64,000 nt of DNA from Burkholderia cepacia GG4. GTDB lineage: Bacteria > Pseudomonadota > Gammaproteobacteria > Burkholderiales > Burkholderiaceae. The stretch spans positions 1,674,001 to 1,738,000 of the forward strand of contig NC_018513.1 in NCBI RefSeq assembly GCF_000292915.1, in the 5' to 3' direction. This document shows positions 1 through 11,028 of the stretch, piece by piece. The position numbers and the translations under genes are program-made. The notes under the pieces are model-generated. The model made no database searches. It was given only the letters and a program-made list of their open reading frames with translations, and was not told the DNA's origin. How positions within the stretch are numbered: the first letter of the stretch is position 1; every line of letters begins with the position of its first letter.

Positions 1-1
1 G

Positions 2-751
<750 letters not shown>

Positions 752-948
752 GCGGCGGGACGGCACACGTGCGGCCCGTGGGTGGGGGGCGCGGCGGAAG
801 GTAGCGGCGGTCCGGTTGCACCGATGCGGTGCGAACGCGCCCGCGGCGGAATGTATCCGGTCTGTAACAACGCCCATAAAATGAAAGGACGGCGCTTCCG
901 GGCATCGGGATCGCGAATAATAATGAGATATTGCGCCGGCGCGACGCC

Positions 949-982
949 GGCCGACCAAGGACACAGGCCGACCGAGGACACA
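949..982 (+). repeat. 17-bp tandem repeat in the glycosyltransferase leader
   Basis: Two head-to-tail copies of GGCCGACCAAGGACACA occur at 949-965 and 966-982, differing at one position (A/G). They end just before the GGAG ribosome-binding site of the GT4 gene. Each copy carries its own purine-rich AAGGA or GAGGA stretch. Confidence 0.8.
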
Positions 983-995
983 GGAGACGTGGACC

Positions 996-2060
996 ATGAG
1001 AATTGCCCAGATCGCCCCACTGACCGAATCCGTGCCGCCGAAGCTGTACGGCGGCACGGAGCGCGTCGTGTCCTACATCACCGAGGCACTCGTCGATCTC
1101 GGCCATGACGTGACTCTGTTCGCGAGCGGTGATTCGACGACCCGCGCGAAGCTGGAACCCGTATGGCCGCGCGCGCTGCGGCTCGACTCGTCGATCCGGG
1201 ACCGGGTCGCGCCGCACATGCTGCTGATGGAGACCGTCGCGCGCCGTGCGAAGGACTTCGACGTGCTCCATTTCCACATGGACTACTACTCGTTTTCGGT
1301 GTTCAACCGGCAGGACACGCCGTTCGTGACGACGCTGCACGGCCGGCTCGACCTGCCCGAGCAGCAGCCGGTGTTCGACACGTTCAACACCGCGCCGGTG
1401 ATCTCGATCTCGAATTCGCAGCGCCAGCCGCTGCCGCAGGCGAAATGGCTGACGACCGTGTATCACGGGCTGCCCGAGACGATGTACCTGCCGCAGCCGG
1501 TCGAGCCGCGCTATCTCGCGTTCCTCGGCCGCATCTCTCCGGAAAAGCGCGTCGATACGGCGATTCGCATCGCGCGCCAGTGCGGGCTGCCGATCCGGAT
1601 CGCCGCGAAGATCGACGCGGCCGACCAGGAATACTTCGACCGGGAGATCAAGCCGCTCTTCGCGCTGCCGCACGTCGAATACATCGGTGAGATCGCCGAT
1701 CACCAGAAGGCCGAATTCCTGTCGGGCGCGCATGCGCTGCTGTTCCCGATCGACTGGCCGGAACCGTTCGGGCTGGTGATGATCGAGGCGATGTCATGCG
1801 GCACGCCGGTGATCGCGTTCAATCGCGGCGCGGTGCCGGAAGTGCTGGACGAGGGCGTGTCGGGCTTCATCGTCGAGGACGAGATCAGCGCGGTGGCCGC
1901 CGTGAACCGGCTGCACCTGCTGCCGCGCGCACGCGTGCGGCAGCGCTTCGAGGAGCGCTTCACGTCGCGGCGGATGGCGCAGCAGTACGTCGACGTCTAC
2001 CAGTCGCTGATACGCGCGCAGAAGCGCTCGCGCTTCAAGGTGATCGATTCGACGACCTGA
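996..2060 (+). CDS. GT4 family glycosyltransferase
   Basis: A 354-residue retaining glycosyltransferase with GT-B fold. The N-terminal half shows the acceptor-side glycine loop (KLYGGTERV, residues about 16-24). The C-terminal half has the donor-site signature: FLGRISPEKRVD near residue 175, and PEPFGLVMIEAMSCGTPVIAF near 254-274, which holds the E-x7-E type motif. It lacks a signal peptide or membrane segment, so it should act in the cytosol on a nucleotide sugar. The acceptor is unknown; there are no polysaccharide genes next to it. The ATG start is preceded by GGAG at 9 bp. It appears monocistronic, with a strong hairpin 23 bp after the stop. Confidence 0.85.
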   Translation: MRIAQIAPLTESVPPKLYGGTERVVSYITEALVDLGHDVTLFASGDSTTRAKLEPVWPRALRLDSSIRDRVAPHMLLMETVARRAKDFDVLHFHMDYYSFSVFNRQDTPFVTTLHGRLDLPEQQPVFDTFNTAPVISISNSQRQPLPQAKWLTTVYHGLPETMYLPQPVEPRYLAFLGRISPEKRVDTAIRIARQCGLPIRIAAKIDAADQEYFDREIKPLFALPHVEYIGEIADHQKAEFLSGAHALLFPIDWPEPFGLVMIEAMSCGTPVIAFNRGAVPEVLDEGVSGFIVEDEISAVAAVNRLHLLPRARVRQRFEERFTSRRMAQQYVDVYQSLIRAQKRSRFKVIDSTT

Positions 2061-2082
2061 TACGCGACGCGCGCGGACAAAA

Positions 2083-2114
2083 AAACGGCGATGTCCTCGC
2101 GGACATCGCCGTTT
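2083..2114 (-). terminator. Rho-independent terminator between convergent genes
   Basis: Perfect 14-bp stem (AAACGGCGATGTCC, loop TCGC, complement). Read on the minus strand it is followed by a run of T, so it mainly ends the SYLF lipoprotein transcript. It may also stop the glycosyltransferase transcript on the plus strand. Confidence 0.85.
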
Positions 2115-2159
2115 GCACGTCACCTGCGCGCGATACGCACGGGCGCGCGTATCGCAGCG

Positions 2160-2747
2160 TCAGATCTTGAGCTTCGTGACCTTCGTGCCGTTGATCGACA
2201 CGTCGCCCATCAGGCCCGCGTTCGTCAGCACGATGACCTGGACCGGTGCGGTGGCGGTGGTCGTGTCGACCGCGCCGTTCGCGCCCATCTTCACGAGCGC
2301 GACCGATGCGCCGGCGCCGGCTGCCCAGCCGTCCGAGCCGCGGAATTCGTCGAGCGCTTCCTGCGTCATGAACAGGAACACGATTGCCTTCGATTGCGCG
2401 CCGGCCTGCAGGCCGACCGATAGCGACGACGTGTTGTAGTAGCCGACCGTGCTGCCGCCGACGCGCAGTGCGCCGTTGCCGGACTGGCCGCCGACGATGA
2501 AGCCGGCCTGGATCACTTCGGGGAAGACCAGCACGCCGCGCGATTTCGCGACGAGTTCACGCGAACCCTTGACCGTGGAGTACATGCGCGACAGCGTGGC
2601 GTCGACGCTCGCGTCGATCGACTGGCGCTTCGACGCGTTGGTCGCGGCGTTGTCCGGCTTGTCCGGGGTGGTGGTACAACCGGTGAGCGCGAGGCTGCCG
2701 ACGATGAGCGCGGCGGCGGCTTTCAGCACAAGATTCCGTTTTTGCAT
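2160..2747 (-). CDS. SYLF (YSC84-related) domain lipoprotein
   Basis: A 195-residue protein with a lipoprotein signal: basic start, hydrophobic stretch at residues about 8-22 and lipobox LTGC with the acylated Cys near residue 24. The mature part matches the YSC84/SYLF family seen in many Proteobacteria: SRGVLVFPEVIQAGFIVGG, then a Gly-rich region, KAIVFLFMTQEALDEF, and a final part ending TKVTKLKI. SYLF domains bind lipids in eukaryotes; the bacterial role is not established. It should sit in the outer membrane or periplasm. The GAGAAG ribosome-binding site precedes the ATG. It appears to be a single-gene transcript. Confidence 0.85.
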   Translation of the reverse strand: MQKRNLVLKAAAALIVGSLALTGCTTTPDKPDNAATNASKRQSIDASVDATLSRMYSTVKGSRELVAKSRGVLVFPEVIQAGFIVGGQSGNGALRVGGSTVGYYNTSSLSVGLQAGAQSKAIVFLFMTQEALDEFRGSDGWAAGAGASVALVKMGANGAVDTTTATAPVQVIVLTNAGLMGDVSINGTKVTKLKI

Positions 2748-2976
2748 CGTTCTTCTCCATCGGATGACGTTCGGAGTGAGTCTCGCTCAAGGAGCAGATC
2801 ACGTCGGCAGTTATATCACAGCGGATTACAGCCTCTTTTCGTCGCGGCTTGAAAAAGCGTCAAATCGTTTGGGGTGTCGCGGCGCGCCAACGGACGGATC
2901 GGCGCGCGCACGCCGGCGCGGCGTGCGCGCAGTCGACGGCGGGCGGAAAAGCGGGAAGCCGGCGCGGCGGGCCGCG

Positions 2977-3426
2977 TCAGTGCGTGACCGGCGGAACGGG
3001 GGGCTTGATCGGCGGCCGCCGCAGCGCGCGGCGGATCAGCGCGATCACGACGCCGCACGCGAACAGGAACGCGGCCGGCACGACCCAGTAGCCGACGAAT
3101 GCGTGCCACAGGTAGCCGGCGAGCGTATTGCGGCGCACCACGTATTCGTCGCGGGCCGCCTGCTGGCGCGGCGCGTTGGCGGCCAGCACGTCGGCCGGGC
3201 AGCCGGACGCGCGCGCCGCGTCAGGATCCCCGTGGCACTTCGCGGCGGCGCCGGCCGCCTGCTGCGCGTCGGTGAGCTGCCAGGTGGTCAGCGCAAGCTG
3301 CAGATCGGCCTTGTTGTACGCCATTTCCTCGCGGATCTCGCGCACGGCGACGATCGCGACGGGCACGGCCCAGAACACGATCACGATCAGCCAGCGGCGG
3401 AACCAGCGGTGTTGTCTCCATGCCAT
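2977..3426 (-). CDS. Small two-helix membrane protein, function unknown
   Basis: I place the start at 3426 (MAWRQHRWF), because the minus strand has ACGGAGGC just upstream; this gives 149 residues. A hydrophobic segment lies near residues 12-30 (WLIVIVFWAVPVAIVAV) and another near 110-130 (YWVVPAAFLFACGVVIAL). The loop between them has two Cys residues about 15 apart (AKCHG, ASGCP), which could form a disulphide in the periplasm. The tail is rich in Pro. I do not recognise the family. An in-frame extension upstream to 3549 lacks a ribosome-binding site and is low in similarity to a real protein start. Confidence 0.7.
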   Translation of the reverse strand: MAWRQHRWFRRWLIVIVFWAVPVAIVAVREIREEMAYNKADLQLALTTWQLTDAQQAAGAAAKCHGDPDAARASGCPADVLAANAPRQQAARDEYVVRRNTLAGYLWHAFVGYWVVPAAFLFACGVVIALIRRALRRPPIKPPVPPVTH

Positions 3427-3758
3427 CCAATGCCTCCGTTTGACGCGGCGTACGCGTCTGTCTCGAGGGCGGCCCGATGGCGCTTCTTGTACTTGGATGG
3501 GCCGCGTTGCAGCCATCATAGAAGAAATCGCGGCGAATTGCCGCACCATGTGACGGCATTCGCACGATGCGCCCGAAAAGAGGGCGGGGAAGGCGCGGGA
3601 CGCAGCGCGGCGGCGCGGGCGCGCTCGGCAGGAGCCGGATGGCGCGGCGACCTATCCGGCGGTGTCGCGTGTCGATGCACGTCGATGCGCGTGCAACGAA
3701 AACAAAAATGCCGCGCCCGCCGAAGCGGTGCGCGGCATTTGCGCGGGAGCGCCGGAAC
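3427..3758. other. Intergenic region without a gene
   Basis: This 332-bp stretch separates the membrane protein from the PsiF-repeat gene. It contains the PsiF terminator at 3706-3740. I see no credible ORF, RNA gene or repeat in the rest. Confidence 0.6.
3706..3740 (-). terminator. Terminator of the PsiF-repeat gene
   Basis: Stem AAATGCCGCGC (3706-3716) pairs with GCGCGGCATTT (3730-3740); the minus-strand 3' side runs into TTTTTGTTTTC. It lies 19 bp after the PsiF-repeat stop codon. Confidence 0.85.
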
Positions 3759-4049
3759 TCAGGCGGCCGGCTGGCTGCTCAGGCAGCTCTTCATGAACGC
3801 CTTGCGGTCGTCGCCCTTCTTGTCGGCGGCCTGGGTGTTGCAGGCCTTCATCTTTTCCTGCTGCGACATCTTCTTCGCGGGCTTGGCCGACAGGCAGTCC
3901 TTCATGAACGCCTTGCGTTCGTCGCCCGTCTTGCCAGCGGCCTGGGTGTTGCAGGCCTTCATCTTGTCCTGCTGGCTGTTCGCCGCGAAAGCGGGGGAAG
4001 CCAGCACGCCGCCGAGAAGCACTGCGGCTACGAGCGATTGGATTTTCAT
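3759..4049 (-). CDS. PsiF-repeat protein, secreted
   Basis: I start the gene at 4049 (MKIQSLVAAV), where GGGAGTGTCGAA precedes the ATG; the product is 96 residues. A signal peptide covers residues 1 to about 21 (cleavage after ASPAFA). The mature protein is two tandem PsiF repeats of about 33 residues. Each reads KMKACNTQAA, K-G-D-ERKAFMKDCLS, with two conserved Cys, so each repeat probably makes one disulphide in the periplasm. PsiF was named as a phosphate-starvation-inducible protein in E. coli; its activity is unknown. No Pho box is obvious here. Confidence 0.85.
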   Translation of the reverse strand: MKIQSLVAAVLLGGVLASPAFAANSQQDKMKACNTQAAGKTGDERKAFMKDCLSAKPAKKMSQQEKMKACNTQAADKKGDDRKAFMKSCLSSQPAA

Positions 4050-4308
4050 TTCGACACTCCCATGGGGTGAATTGCGTTTTATATCGACGCCGTCACGAAG
4101 CCCGGCGCGACGTGAACAGGGTCGCATCGCGCCACGCGGTCCGATTATGGCAAATCAATGTGAAAACACCAAAACGGCATACCTATAACGCGGCGGACGG
4201 CGTGGCCGTTGACGACGCGCGCGCGCCGGCGATCGGGACAAACCATGACGCGGGGCGGCTGGCCCCGGCCGTGCGAGCGGGACCTACCGGATGCCGGCCG
4301 CGAGCCAT

Positions 4309-4314
4309 TACAAT
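4309..4314 (+). promoter_or_regulatory. -10 element of the asparaginase gene (apparently leaderless)
   Basis: TACAAT ends 7 bp before the asparaginase ATG at 4322, which puts the expected +1 at or next to the start codon. There is no Shine-Dalgarno sequence in between. Confidence 0.5.
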
Positions 4315-4321
4315 CGCGGCC

Positions 4322-5344
4322 ATGAATACTCCGAACCCCGCATCCCCTTCGTCCGCGCCGGCGCTGCCGCGCATCGCCGTACTCGCCACCGGCGGCACGA
4401 TCGCCGGCGCCGCGCCGGACGCGGCCAGCACGGCCGGCTATCAGGCCGGCGCGCTCGGCGTCAATTTCCTGCTCGACGCGGTGCCGGCGCTCGCGTCGGT
4501 CGCGCGCATCGATGCCGAGCAGATCGCCAGCATCGACAGCAAGGATCTCGCGCTGCCGCTGTGGAACACGCTCGCCGCGCGCATCGACGCGCTGATGGCC
4601 GATCCGGCGATCGACGGCATCGTGATCACCCACGGCACCGACACGCTCGAGGAAACCGCGTACGCGCTGCATCTGGTCGTGACCGGCGACAAGCCGGTGG
4701 TGCTGACCGCCGCGATGCGGCCGGCCACCGCGCTGTCGTCCGACGGCCCGCTGAACCTGCTGAACGCGGTGACGGTCGCGGGCCATCCGGCCGCGCGCGG
4801 GCAGGGCGTGCTCGTCGCGTTCAACAACCGGATCCATGGCGCGCGCGACGTCGTGAAGTCGAGCACCTACGCGGTCGACGCATTCCAGACGCCGGAGCTG
4901 GGCGCACTCGGCTGGGTGCAGGACGGCCGCGTCGAATTCGCGCGCCGCGCGACGCGCTCGCGCGATGCGCAACTGTCGATCGCCGCCGCGTGGCCGCCGG
5001 TGGAAGTCGTCGCGAGCTATGCGGGCGTGACGCGCACGGCCGTCGACGCGCTCGTCGCGGCCGGCGTGCGCGGCCTCGTCGTCGCGGGCACCGGCAACGG
5101 GTCGATCCATGCCACGCTGCAGGCGGCGCTCGCCGACGCGGTGAGCGCGGGTGTCGCCGTGGTGCGCGCGTCGCGCGTCGGCTCAGGGCACGTGATGCAC
5201 AACGGCGCCGCGAACGACGATGCGCTCGGTTTCGTGAGCGCCGGGTCGCTGAGCCCGTTCAAGGCGCGCGTGCTGCTGATGCTCGCGCTCGCGAACGGCA
5301 TTCAGGGGCGCGACGCGCTGCAACGCGCATTCGACACGCTGTGA
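4322..5344 (+). CDS. L-asparaginase
   Basis: Hydrolyses L-asparagine to aspartate and ammonia. The 340-residue product carries both family signatures: the first catalytic Thr in LATGGTIAG (residues about 19-27) and the second in THGTDTLEETAY (about 100-111), which includes the Thr-Asp pair of the asparaginase/glutaminase fold. The C-terminal domain has VVAGTGNGS and SRVGSGHV. There is no signal peptide, only a Pro/Ala/Ser-rich start, so a cytosolic enzyme is likely. The ATG at 4322 is preferred because the family homology starts soon after; the frame stays open upstream to 4067 without meaning. A TACAAT box sits just before the ATG, suggesting a leaderless mRNA. Confidence 0.9.
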   Translation: MNTPNPASPSSAPALPRIAVLATGGTIAGAAPDAASTAGYQAGALGVNFLLDAVPALASVARIDAEQIASIDSKDLALPLWNTLAARIDALMADPAIDGIVITHGTDTLEETAYALHLVVTGDKPVVLTAAMRPATALSSDGPLNLLNAVTVAGHPAARGQGVLVAFNNRIHGARDVVKSSTYAVDAFQTPELGALGWVQDGRVEFARRATRSRDAQLSIAAAWPPVEVVASYAGVTRTAVDALVAAGVRGLVVAGTGNGSIHATLQAALADAVSAGVAVVRASRVGSGHVMHNGAANDDALGFVSAGSLSPFKARVLLMLALANGIQGRDALQRAFDTL

Positions 5345-5381
5345 CCGACACCCGCCGAGCGGGCGGCGCGCAGCGCAGATG

Positions 5382-5412
5382 AAAAAAGGCAGGCCAATGG
5401 CCTGCCTTTTTT
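5382..5412. terminator. Bidirectional terminator
   Basis: AAAAAAGGCAGGCCA is followed at once by its complement ending in TTTTTT. The symmetric A and T runs let it serve both the asparaginase (plus) and the BON-LysM gene (minus), which converge here. Confidence 0.9.
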
Positions 5413-5433
5413 GCGTCAGTGCTGCGCGAATGC

Positions 5434-5904
5434 TCAGGACTGCGGCGGAATCACGAGCTTCTGGCCCGGGTAGATCCGGTCCGGGCTCGACAGCATCGGC
5501 TTGTTCGCCTCGAAGATCGCCGGGTACTTGTTCGCGTCGCCATACACTTCCTGGGCGATCGCCGACAGCGTGTCGCCCGACTTGACATCGTGGTACTGCA
5601 CTTCCGGATCGTCCGGCTGCAGATCGTCGTCGTTCACGCCCGCGACGCCTTGCACGTTGCCGGCCGCGACCTTGACCTTCGCCTTCGTGTCGAGATCGGC
5701 GACGCTGCCCGACAGCGTGACGGTGCGCGATGCGCCGTCGAACGCGACGGTCAGGTTCGACGTGTCGAGACCTTGCGTGCTGATGTAGTTCTTGATTGCG
5801 TCGGCCGCGGTCTGGTTCGCGGCATTCGGATCTTCCGCTGCTTGCGCGTCAGCGTGACCCAGCAGTTTTTCACCCGCCTCTTTGATAAACGAAAGAAGAC
5901 CCAT
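5434..5904 (-). CDS. BON-LysM protein (Kbp/YgaU-like)
   Basis: A 156-residue protein with an N-terminal amphipathic start (MGLLSFIKEAGEKLLG), a BON domain at about residues 35-90 (TVAFDGASRTVTLSGSVAD) and a C-terminal LysM domain at about 105-153 (YHDVKSGDTLSAIAQEVYG, ending PGQKLVIPP). This is the architecture of E. coli Kbp (YgaU), a cytosolic K+-binding protein; there is no signal peptide here either. The start at 5904 has AGGGAGTG in front. The long in-frame extension upstream is noise. Confidence 0.88.
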   Translation of the reverse strand: MGLLSFIKEAGEKLLGHADAQAAEDPNAANQTAADAIKNYISTQGLDTSNLTVAFDGASRTVTLSGSVADLDTKAKVKVAAGNVQGVAGVNDDDLQPDDPEVQYHDVKSGDTLSAIAQEVYGDANKYPAIFEANKPMLSSPDRIYPGQKLVIPPQS

Positions 5905-6333
5905 CGCTGCACTCCCTAGGTGGTTGAAAAGAAGACGCGCCGTGAAGTGGCGAAAAAAACACCGCGCTGAACGCGGCCGCCGAAGGCGGGCGCAAGCGCG
6001 GCGGTTTTCTCGAAAGGCGTGGCGAAAGTGTAGGCGTTCATCGCGACGATTGCATGAAAAATCGTACGTGTGAACGTAAAGAAATGTAATACGCGAAATC
6101 CGACAGGCGGACACCCAACGACGACGTCTGACCGACCAAGGCTTCCCCGGCGCCGCCGGGTGCCGCTGCGGACCCCACCACGCCGCTCTCAGCCCAGAGC
6201 GGCGTTTTTCGCCCCGTCGCGCACGCGTTTCAGCGATGCGCGGCGGGGCGCCCCACCGTGATGCGCGACGGTGTCGCGCAGGTATGCTTCGCGCGTTCGC
6301 CGTTGCAGCGAAACGCGCGTCGTGACATCCGCG
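5905..6333. other. Long intergenic region with an orphan plus-strand terminator
   Basis: There is no protein gene in these 429 bp, which separate two minus-strand genes. The segment at about 6055-6100 is AT-richer than its surroundings. A complete hairpin with a T tract at 6180-6209 points along the plus strand, where no known gene ends. A short non-coding RNA is possible; see findings. Confidence 0.4.
6180..6209 (+). terminator. Orphan Rho-independent terminator
   Basis: ACGCCGCTCT (6180-6189), loop CAGCCC, AGAGCGGCGT (6196-6205), followed by T residues on the plus strand. The minus-strand side has no T run, so it does not serve glxR, which in any case ends 125 bp away. Confidence 0.75.
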
Positions 6334-7227
6334 TTATGCGGCCGGCGTCTGGCCGATTTCGAAGTTCGACATAATCTCGAGCGCACGCACCAGCGCCGAG
6401 TGATCCCATGCCTTGCCACCGTGCGAGGCGCACACGCTGAACAGTTGCTGCGCGCTCGCCGTGTGCGGCAGCGCGAGGCCGAGCTTGCGTGCGCCGTCGA
6501 GCGCGAGGTTCAGGTCCTTCTGGTGCAGCTCGATGCGGAAGCCCGGATCGAACGTGCGCTTGGTCATGCGCGCGCCGTGCACTTCGAGGATGCGCGATGC
6601 GGCGAAGCCGCCCATCAGCGCCTGGCGCACACGCTCCGGATCGGCACCCGAGCGCGCGGCGAACAGCAGTGCTTCGCCGACCGCTTCGATGTTCAGCGCG
6701 ACGATGATCTGGTTCGCGACCTTGCAGGTCTGGCCCGCGCCGTTGTCGCCGACGAGCGTGATGTTCTTGCCCATCTTCTCGAACAGCGGCTTCGCGCGCT
6801 CGAACGCCTGCTCCGGGCCGCCGACCATGATCGTCAGCGTCGCTTCGCGCGCGCCGACTTCGCCGCCGGACACCGGCGCGTCGAGGTAGTCGCAGCCGAG
6901 CGCGTTGATCTGCTTCGCGAATTCCTGCGTGTCGAGCGGCGAGATCGAGCTCATGTCGATCACGAGCTTGCCGGCCGTCAGGCCCTTCGCGACGCCGTCG
7001 TCGGCGAACAGCACGTTACGCACGTCGGGCGTGTCCGGCACCATCGAGATGATGATGTCCGCGTTCTGCGCGACTTCGGTCGAGTTCGCGACGACCTTCG
7101 CGCTGGCGCGCAGGTCGTCCGGGATCGGGAACGCACCGTTCACGACGAGCTGGTGATCGCCCTTGAGCAGGTTGCGCGCCATGTGCGCGCCCATGATGCC
7201 GAGGCCGATGAAACCGATGGTTGCCAT
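6334..7227 (-). CDS. glxR: Tartronate semialdehyde reductase (2-hydroxy-3-oxopropionate reductase)
   Basis: Reduces tartronate semialdehyde to D-glycerate with NAD(P)H, the last step of the glyoxylate carboligase route. The 297-residue protein is a beta-hydroxyacid dehydrogenase: dinucleotide-binding motif GFIGLGIMGAHMARNL at residues 5-20, substrate loop DAPVSGGEVGA near 118-128, and the catalytic Lys in GQTCKVANQ near residue 170. It is third in the gcl-hyi-glxR operon, 42 bp after hyi. AAGGAGACTTTCAC precedes the ATG. The paralogue GarR has the same activity; operon position favours the glxR name. Confidence 0.92.
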   Translation of the reverse strand: MATIGFIGLGIMGAHMARNLLKGDHQLVVNGAFPIPDDLRASAKVVANSTEVAQNADIIISMVPDTPDVRNVLFADDGVAKGLTAGKLVIDMSSISPLDTQEFAKQINALGCDYLDAPVSGGEVGAREATLTIMVGGPEQAFERAKPLFEKMGKNITLVGDNGAGQTCKVANQIIVALNIEAVGEALLFAARSGADPERVRQALMGGFAASRILEVHGARMTKRTFDPGFRIELHQKDLNLALDGARKLGLALPHTASAQQLFSVCASHGGKAWDHSALVRALEIMSNFEIGQTPAA

Positions 7228-7269
7228 GTGAAAGTCTCCTTGTAGGGGCGTATGCGGGAAGGGCGGATC

Positions 7270-8079
7270 TCAGGCGGCGCGACGCGCCGAGCCCGGTGCG
7301 CAGCCGGCGACGCTTTGCAGCCAGCCGAGCCCTTCCGTCGTGGTGGTGCGCGGCTTGTATTCGCAGCCGACGTAGCCGGCATAGCCGAGCCGGTCGAGCA
7401 GCGCGAACAGGAACGCGTAGTTGATCTCGCCCGTACCCGGCTCGTTGCGGCCCGGGTTGTCCGCGAGCTGGACGTGGCCGATCGACGCGAGGTTGCGTTC
7501 GATCGTCGCGGCCAGTTCGCCTTCCATGCGCTGCATGTGATAGATGTCGTACTGCAGGAACAGGTTGTCCGAGCCGACCGCGCGGATCACGTCGAGCCCT
7601 TCGGACGAGCGGTTCAGCGCGAAGCCCGGGATGTCGAAGCTGTTGCACGGCTCGACCAGCAGGCGGATGCCTTCGCGCTTCAGCGCGTCGGCGGCGAAGC
7701 GCAGGTTGTCGACGATCGTGACGAAGGTCTTGTCGCGCGCGGTGCTCGCCGACGGGATGCCGACCAGGCAGTTCAGTTGCGGCACCTTCAGCGCCTTCGC
7801 GTACTCGATCGCACGGCCGACGCCTTCCTGGAACTCGCCGACGCGATCGGGCAGGCACGCGATACCGCGCTCGCCCTGATCCCAGTTGCCGGCCGGCAGG
7901 TTGTGCAGCACGAGGCGCAGGCGGTGCGTCTCGAGCCGCTCGGCGAGTTCCTCTTTCGCGTACGGGTACGGGAACAGGAACTCGACGGCGTCGAAGCCCG
8001 CGTCCGCGGCCGCCTTGAAGCGGTCGAGGAACGGCACTTCGTTGAACAGCATGGTCAGGTTTGCAGCAAACTTCGGCAT
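7270..8079 (-). CDS. hyi: Hydroxypyruvate isomerase
   Basis: A 269-residue TIM-barrel isomerase of the xylose isomerase-like family, which interconverts hydroxypyruvate and tartronate semialdehyde. It starts MPKFAANLTMLFNEVPFLDRF, typical of Hyi. It has the metal/active-site acidic residues expected: LVEPCNSFDIPGF near residues 140-152, QYDIYHMQRMEGE near 176-188, and GCEYKPR near 240. It lies between gcl and glxR. The last residues (APGSARRAA) are a short species-specific tail. Confidence 0.92.
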   Translation of the reverse strand: MPKFAANLTMLFNEVPFLDRFKAAADAGFDAVEFLFPYPYAKEELAERLETHRLRLVLHNLPAGNWDQGERGIACLPDRVGEFQEGVGRAIEYAKALKVPQLNCLVGIPSASTARDKTFVTIVDNLRFAADALKREGIRLLVEPCNSFDIPGFALNRSSEGLDVIRAVGSDNLFLQYDIYHMQRMEGELAATIERNLASIGHVQLADNPGRNEPGTGEINYAFLFALLDRLGYAGYVGCEYKPRTTTTEGLGWLQSVAGCAPGSARRAA

Positions 8080-8122
8080 GAGCTAAGCCTCTTCGGTCGG
8101 TCAGTCAAAAATGTCGTGCGGA

Positions 8123-9898
<1,776 letters not shown>

Positions 9899-10069
9899 GA
9901 ATGTCTCCTTGAATGTACGGATCTTGCGAATCGGTCTGTTGGGAACACTTTAGGGACGCAGGAAAGGTTTGATAAGATCAGCCGAAGTCGCTTATTTCGA
10001 AACTAAAAGTATGGAATGACGGCCGGACGGGGCTTCCCGCCGGTGTCGGAACCGGGACGGAGACGAAAG

Positions 10070-10981
10070 ATGGATCGCTTCAAGCAGATCGAGACGTTCG
10101 TGCGGGTCGCGGACGCGGGCAGCCTCGCGGCGGCCGCGCTCGAGGAGGGCGTGTCGCCCGTGGTGCTCGGGCGGCGCATCGACGCGCTCGAGCAGCGCCT
10201 CGGCGTGAAGCTGATGTACCGCTCGACGCGGCGGCTGGTGGTCAGCGAGGAGGGCGCCGCGTTCCTTGAGCGCTGCCGCGGGCTGCTGTCCGAATGGGAC
10301 CAGGCCGAGAACGAGCTGGCAGCCGGGCGGCGCGCGGTCAGCGGGCACCTGATCGTGTCCGCGCCGGCCGCGTTCGGCCGCAAGCATGTCGCGCCGCACG
10401 CGCCCGATTTCCTGGCCGACAAGCCCGAAATGCAGCTGTCCTTCAACCTGACCGATCGCGTCGTCGATCTCGTGCGCGAAGGCTACGACCTGTCGATCCG
10501 TATCGGCGGCTCGGTCGACCCGAACTTCGTCGCGGTGAAGCTTGCGTCGAACCGGCGCGTCGTGTGCGGCACGCCCGAGTATTTCCGCCGACACGGGCGG
10601 CCGAAGTCGCTCGACGACCTGCTGAAGCACAACTGCCTCGCGTTCAACCTGCAGGGTGGGCAGAACCGCGGCTGGTATTTCCAGCGCCACGGCAAGATCG
10701 TGACGATGCGGGTGGCCGGCAATCTCGACTGCAACGACGGCGAGCTGCTGCACCGCTGGGTGGTCGAAAGCCTCGGGCTCGGCTGGCGCTCGACCTGGGA
10801 AATCGCCGCGCAGCTCGAAACCGGCGAACTCGAGACGGTGCTCGACGACTATGCGCTGCCGGACTACGACATCCTCGCGGTCTATCCGCAGCAACGCTAC
10901 GTGCCCGCGCGCGTGCGCTATTTCATCGACTACCTGCGCGCGGCGTATGCGCGCCCCGGCTACTGGAGCAGCACGCCGTAA
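10070..10981 (+). CDS. LysR family regulator beside the gcl operon
   Basis: A 303-residue LysR protein with an N-terminal winged helix-turn-helix (residues 1-60: FVRVADAGSLAAAALEEGV, then RRIDALEQRLGVKLMYRSTRRL) and a C-terminal substrate-binding domain of the AaeR/DsdC-like type (LSIRIGGSVDPNFVAVKLASNRRVV). The ATG at 10070 has GGGACGGAGA upstream; an upstream in-frame start at 10016 has no ribosome-binding site. It is transcribed away from gcl-hyi-glxR, the usual arrangement for a LysR protein and its target. The inducer is not visible; glyoxylate or a related hydroxyacid is an inference from context. Confidence 0.88.
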   Translation: MDRFKQIETFVRVADAGSLAAAALEEGVSPVVLGRRIDALEQRLGVKLMYRSTRRLVVSEEGAAFLERCRGLLSEWDQAENELAAGRRAVSGHLIVSAPAAFGRKHVAPHAPDFLADKPEMQLSFNLTDRVVDLVREGYDLSIRIGGSVDPNFVAVKLASNRRVVCGTPEYFRRHGRPKSLDDLLKHNCLAFNLQGGQNRGWYFQRHGKIVTMRVAGNLDCNDGELLHRWVVESLGLGWRSTWEIAAQLETGELETVLDDYALPDYDILAVYPQQRYVPARVRYFIDYLRAAYARPGYWSSTP

Positions 10982-11028
10982 CGGGCGCGGCACGTCCCGG
11001 CATTTTTTGCGTTTCATCGGCTTCACGC

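Noticed and set aside
2449..4188. A 579-codon plus-strand frame across three small minus-strand genes
   Set aside because: Crosses gene boundaries and terminators and has no domain; the minus-strand genes have signal peptides and ribosome-binding sites.
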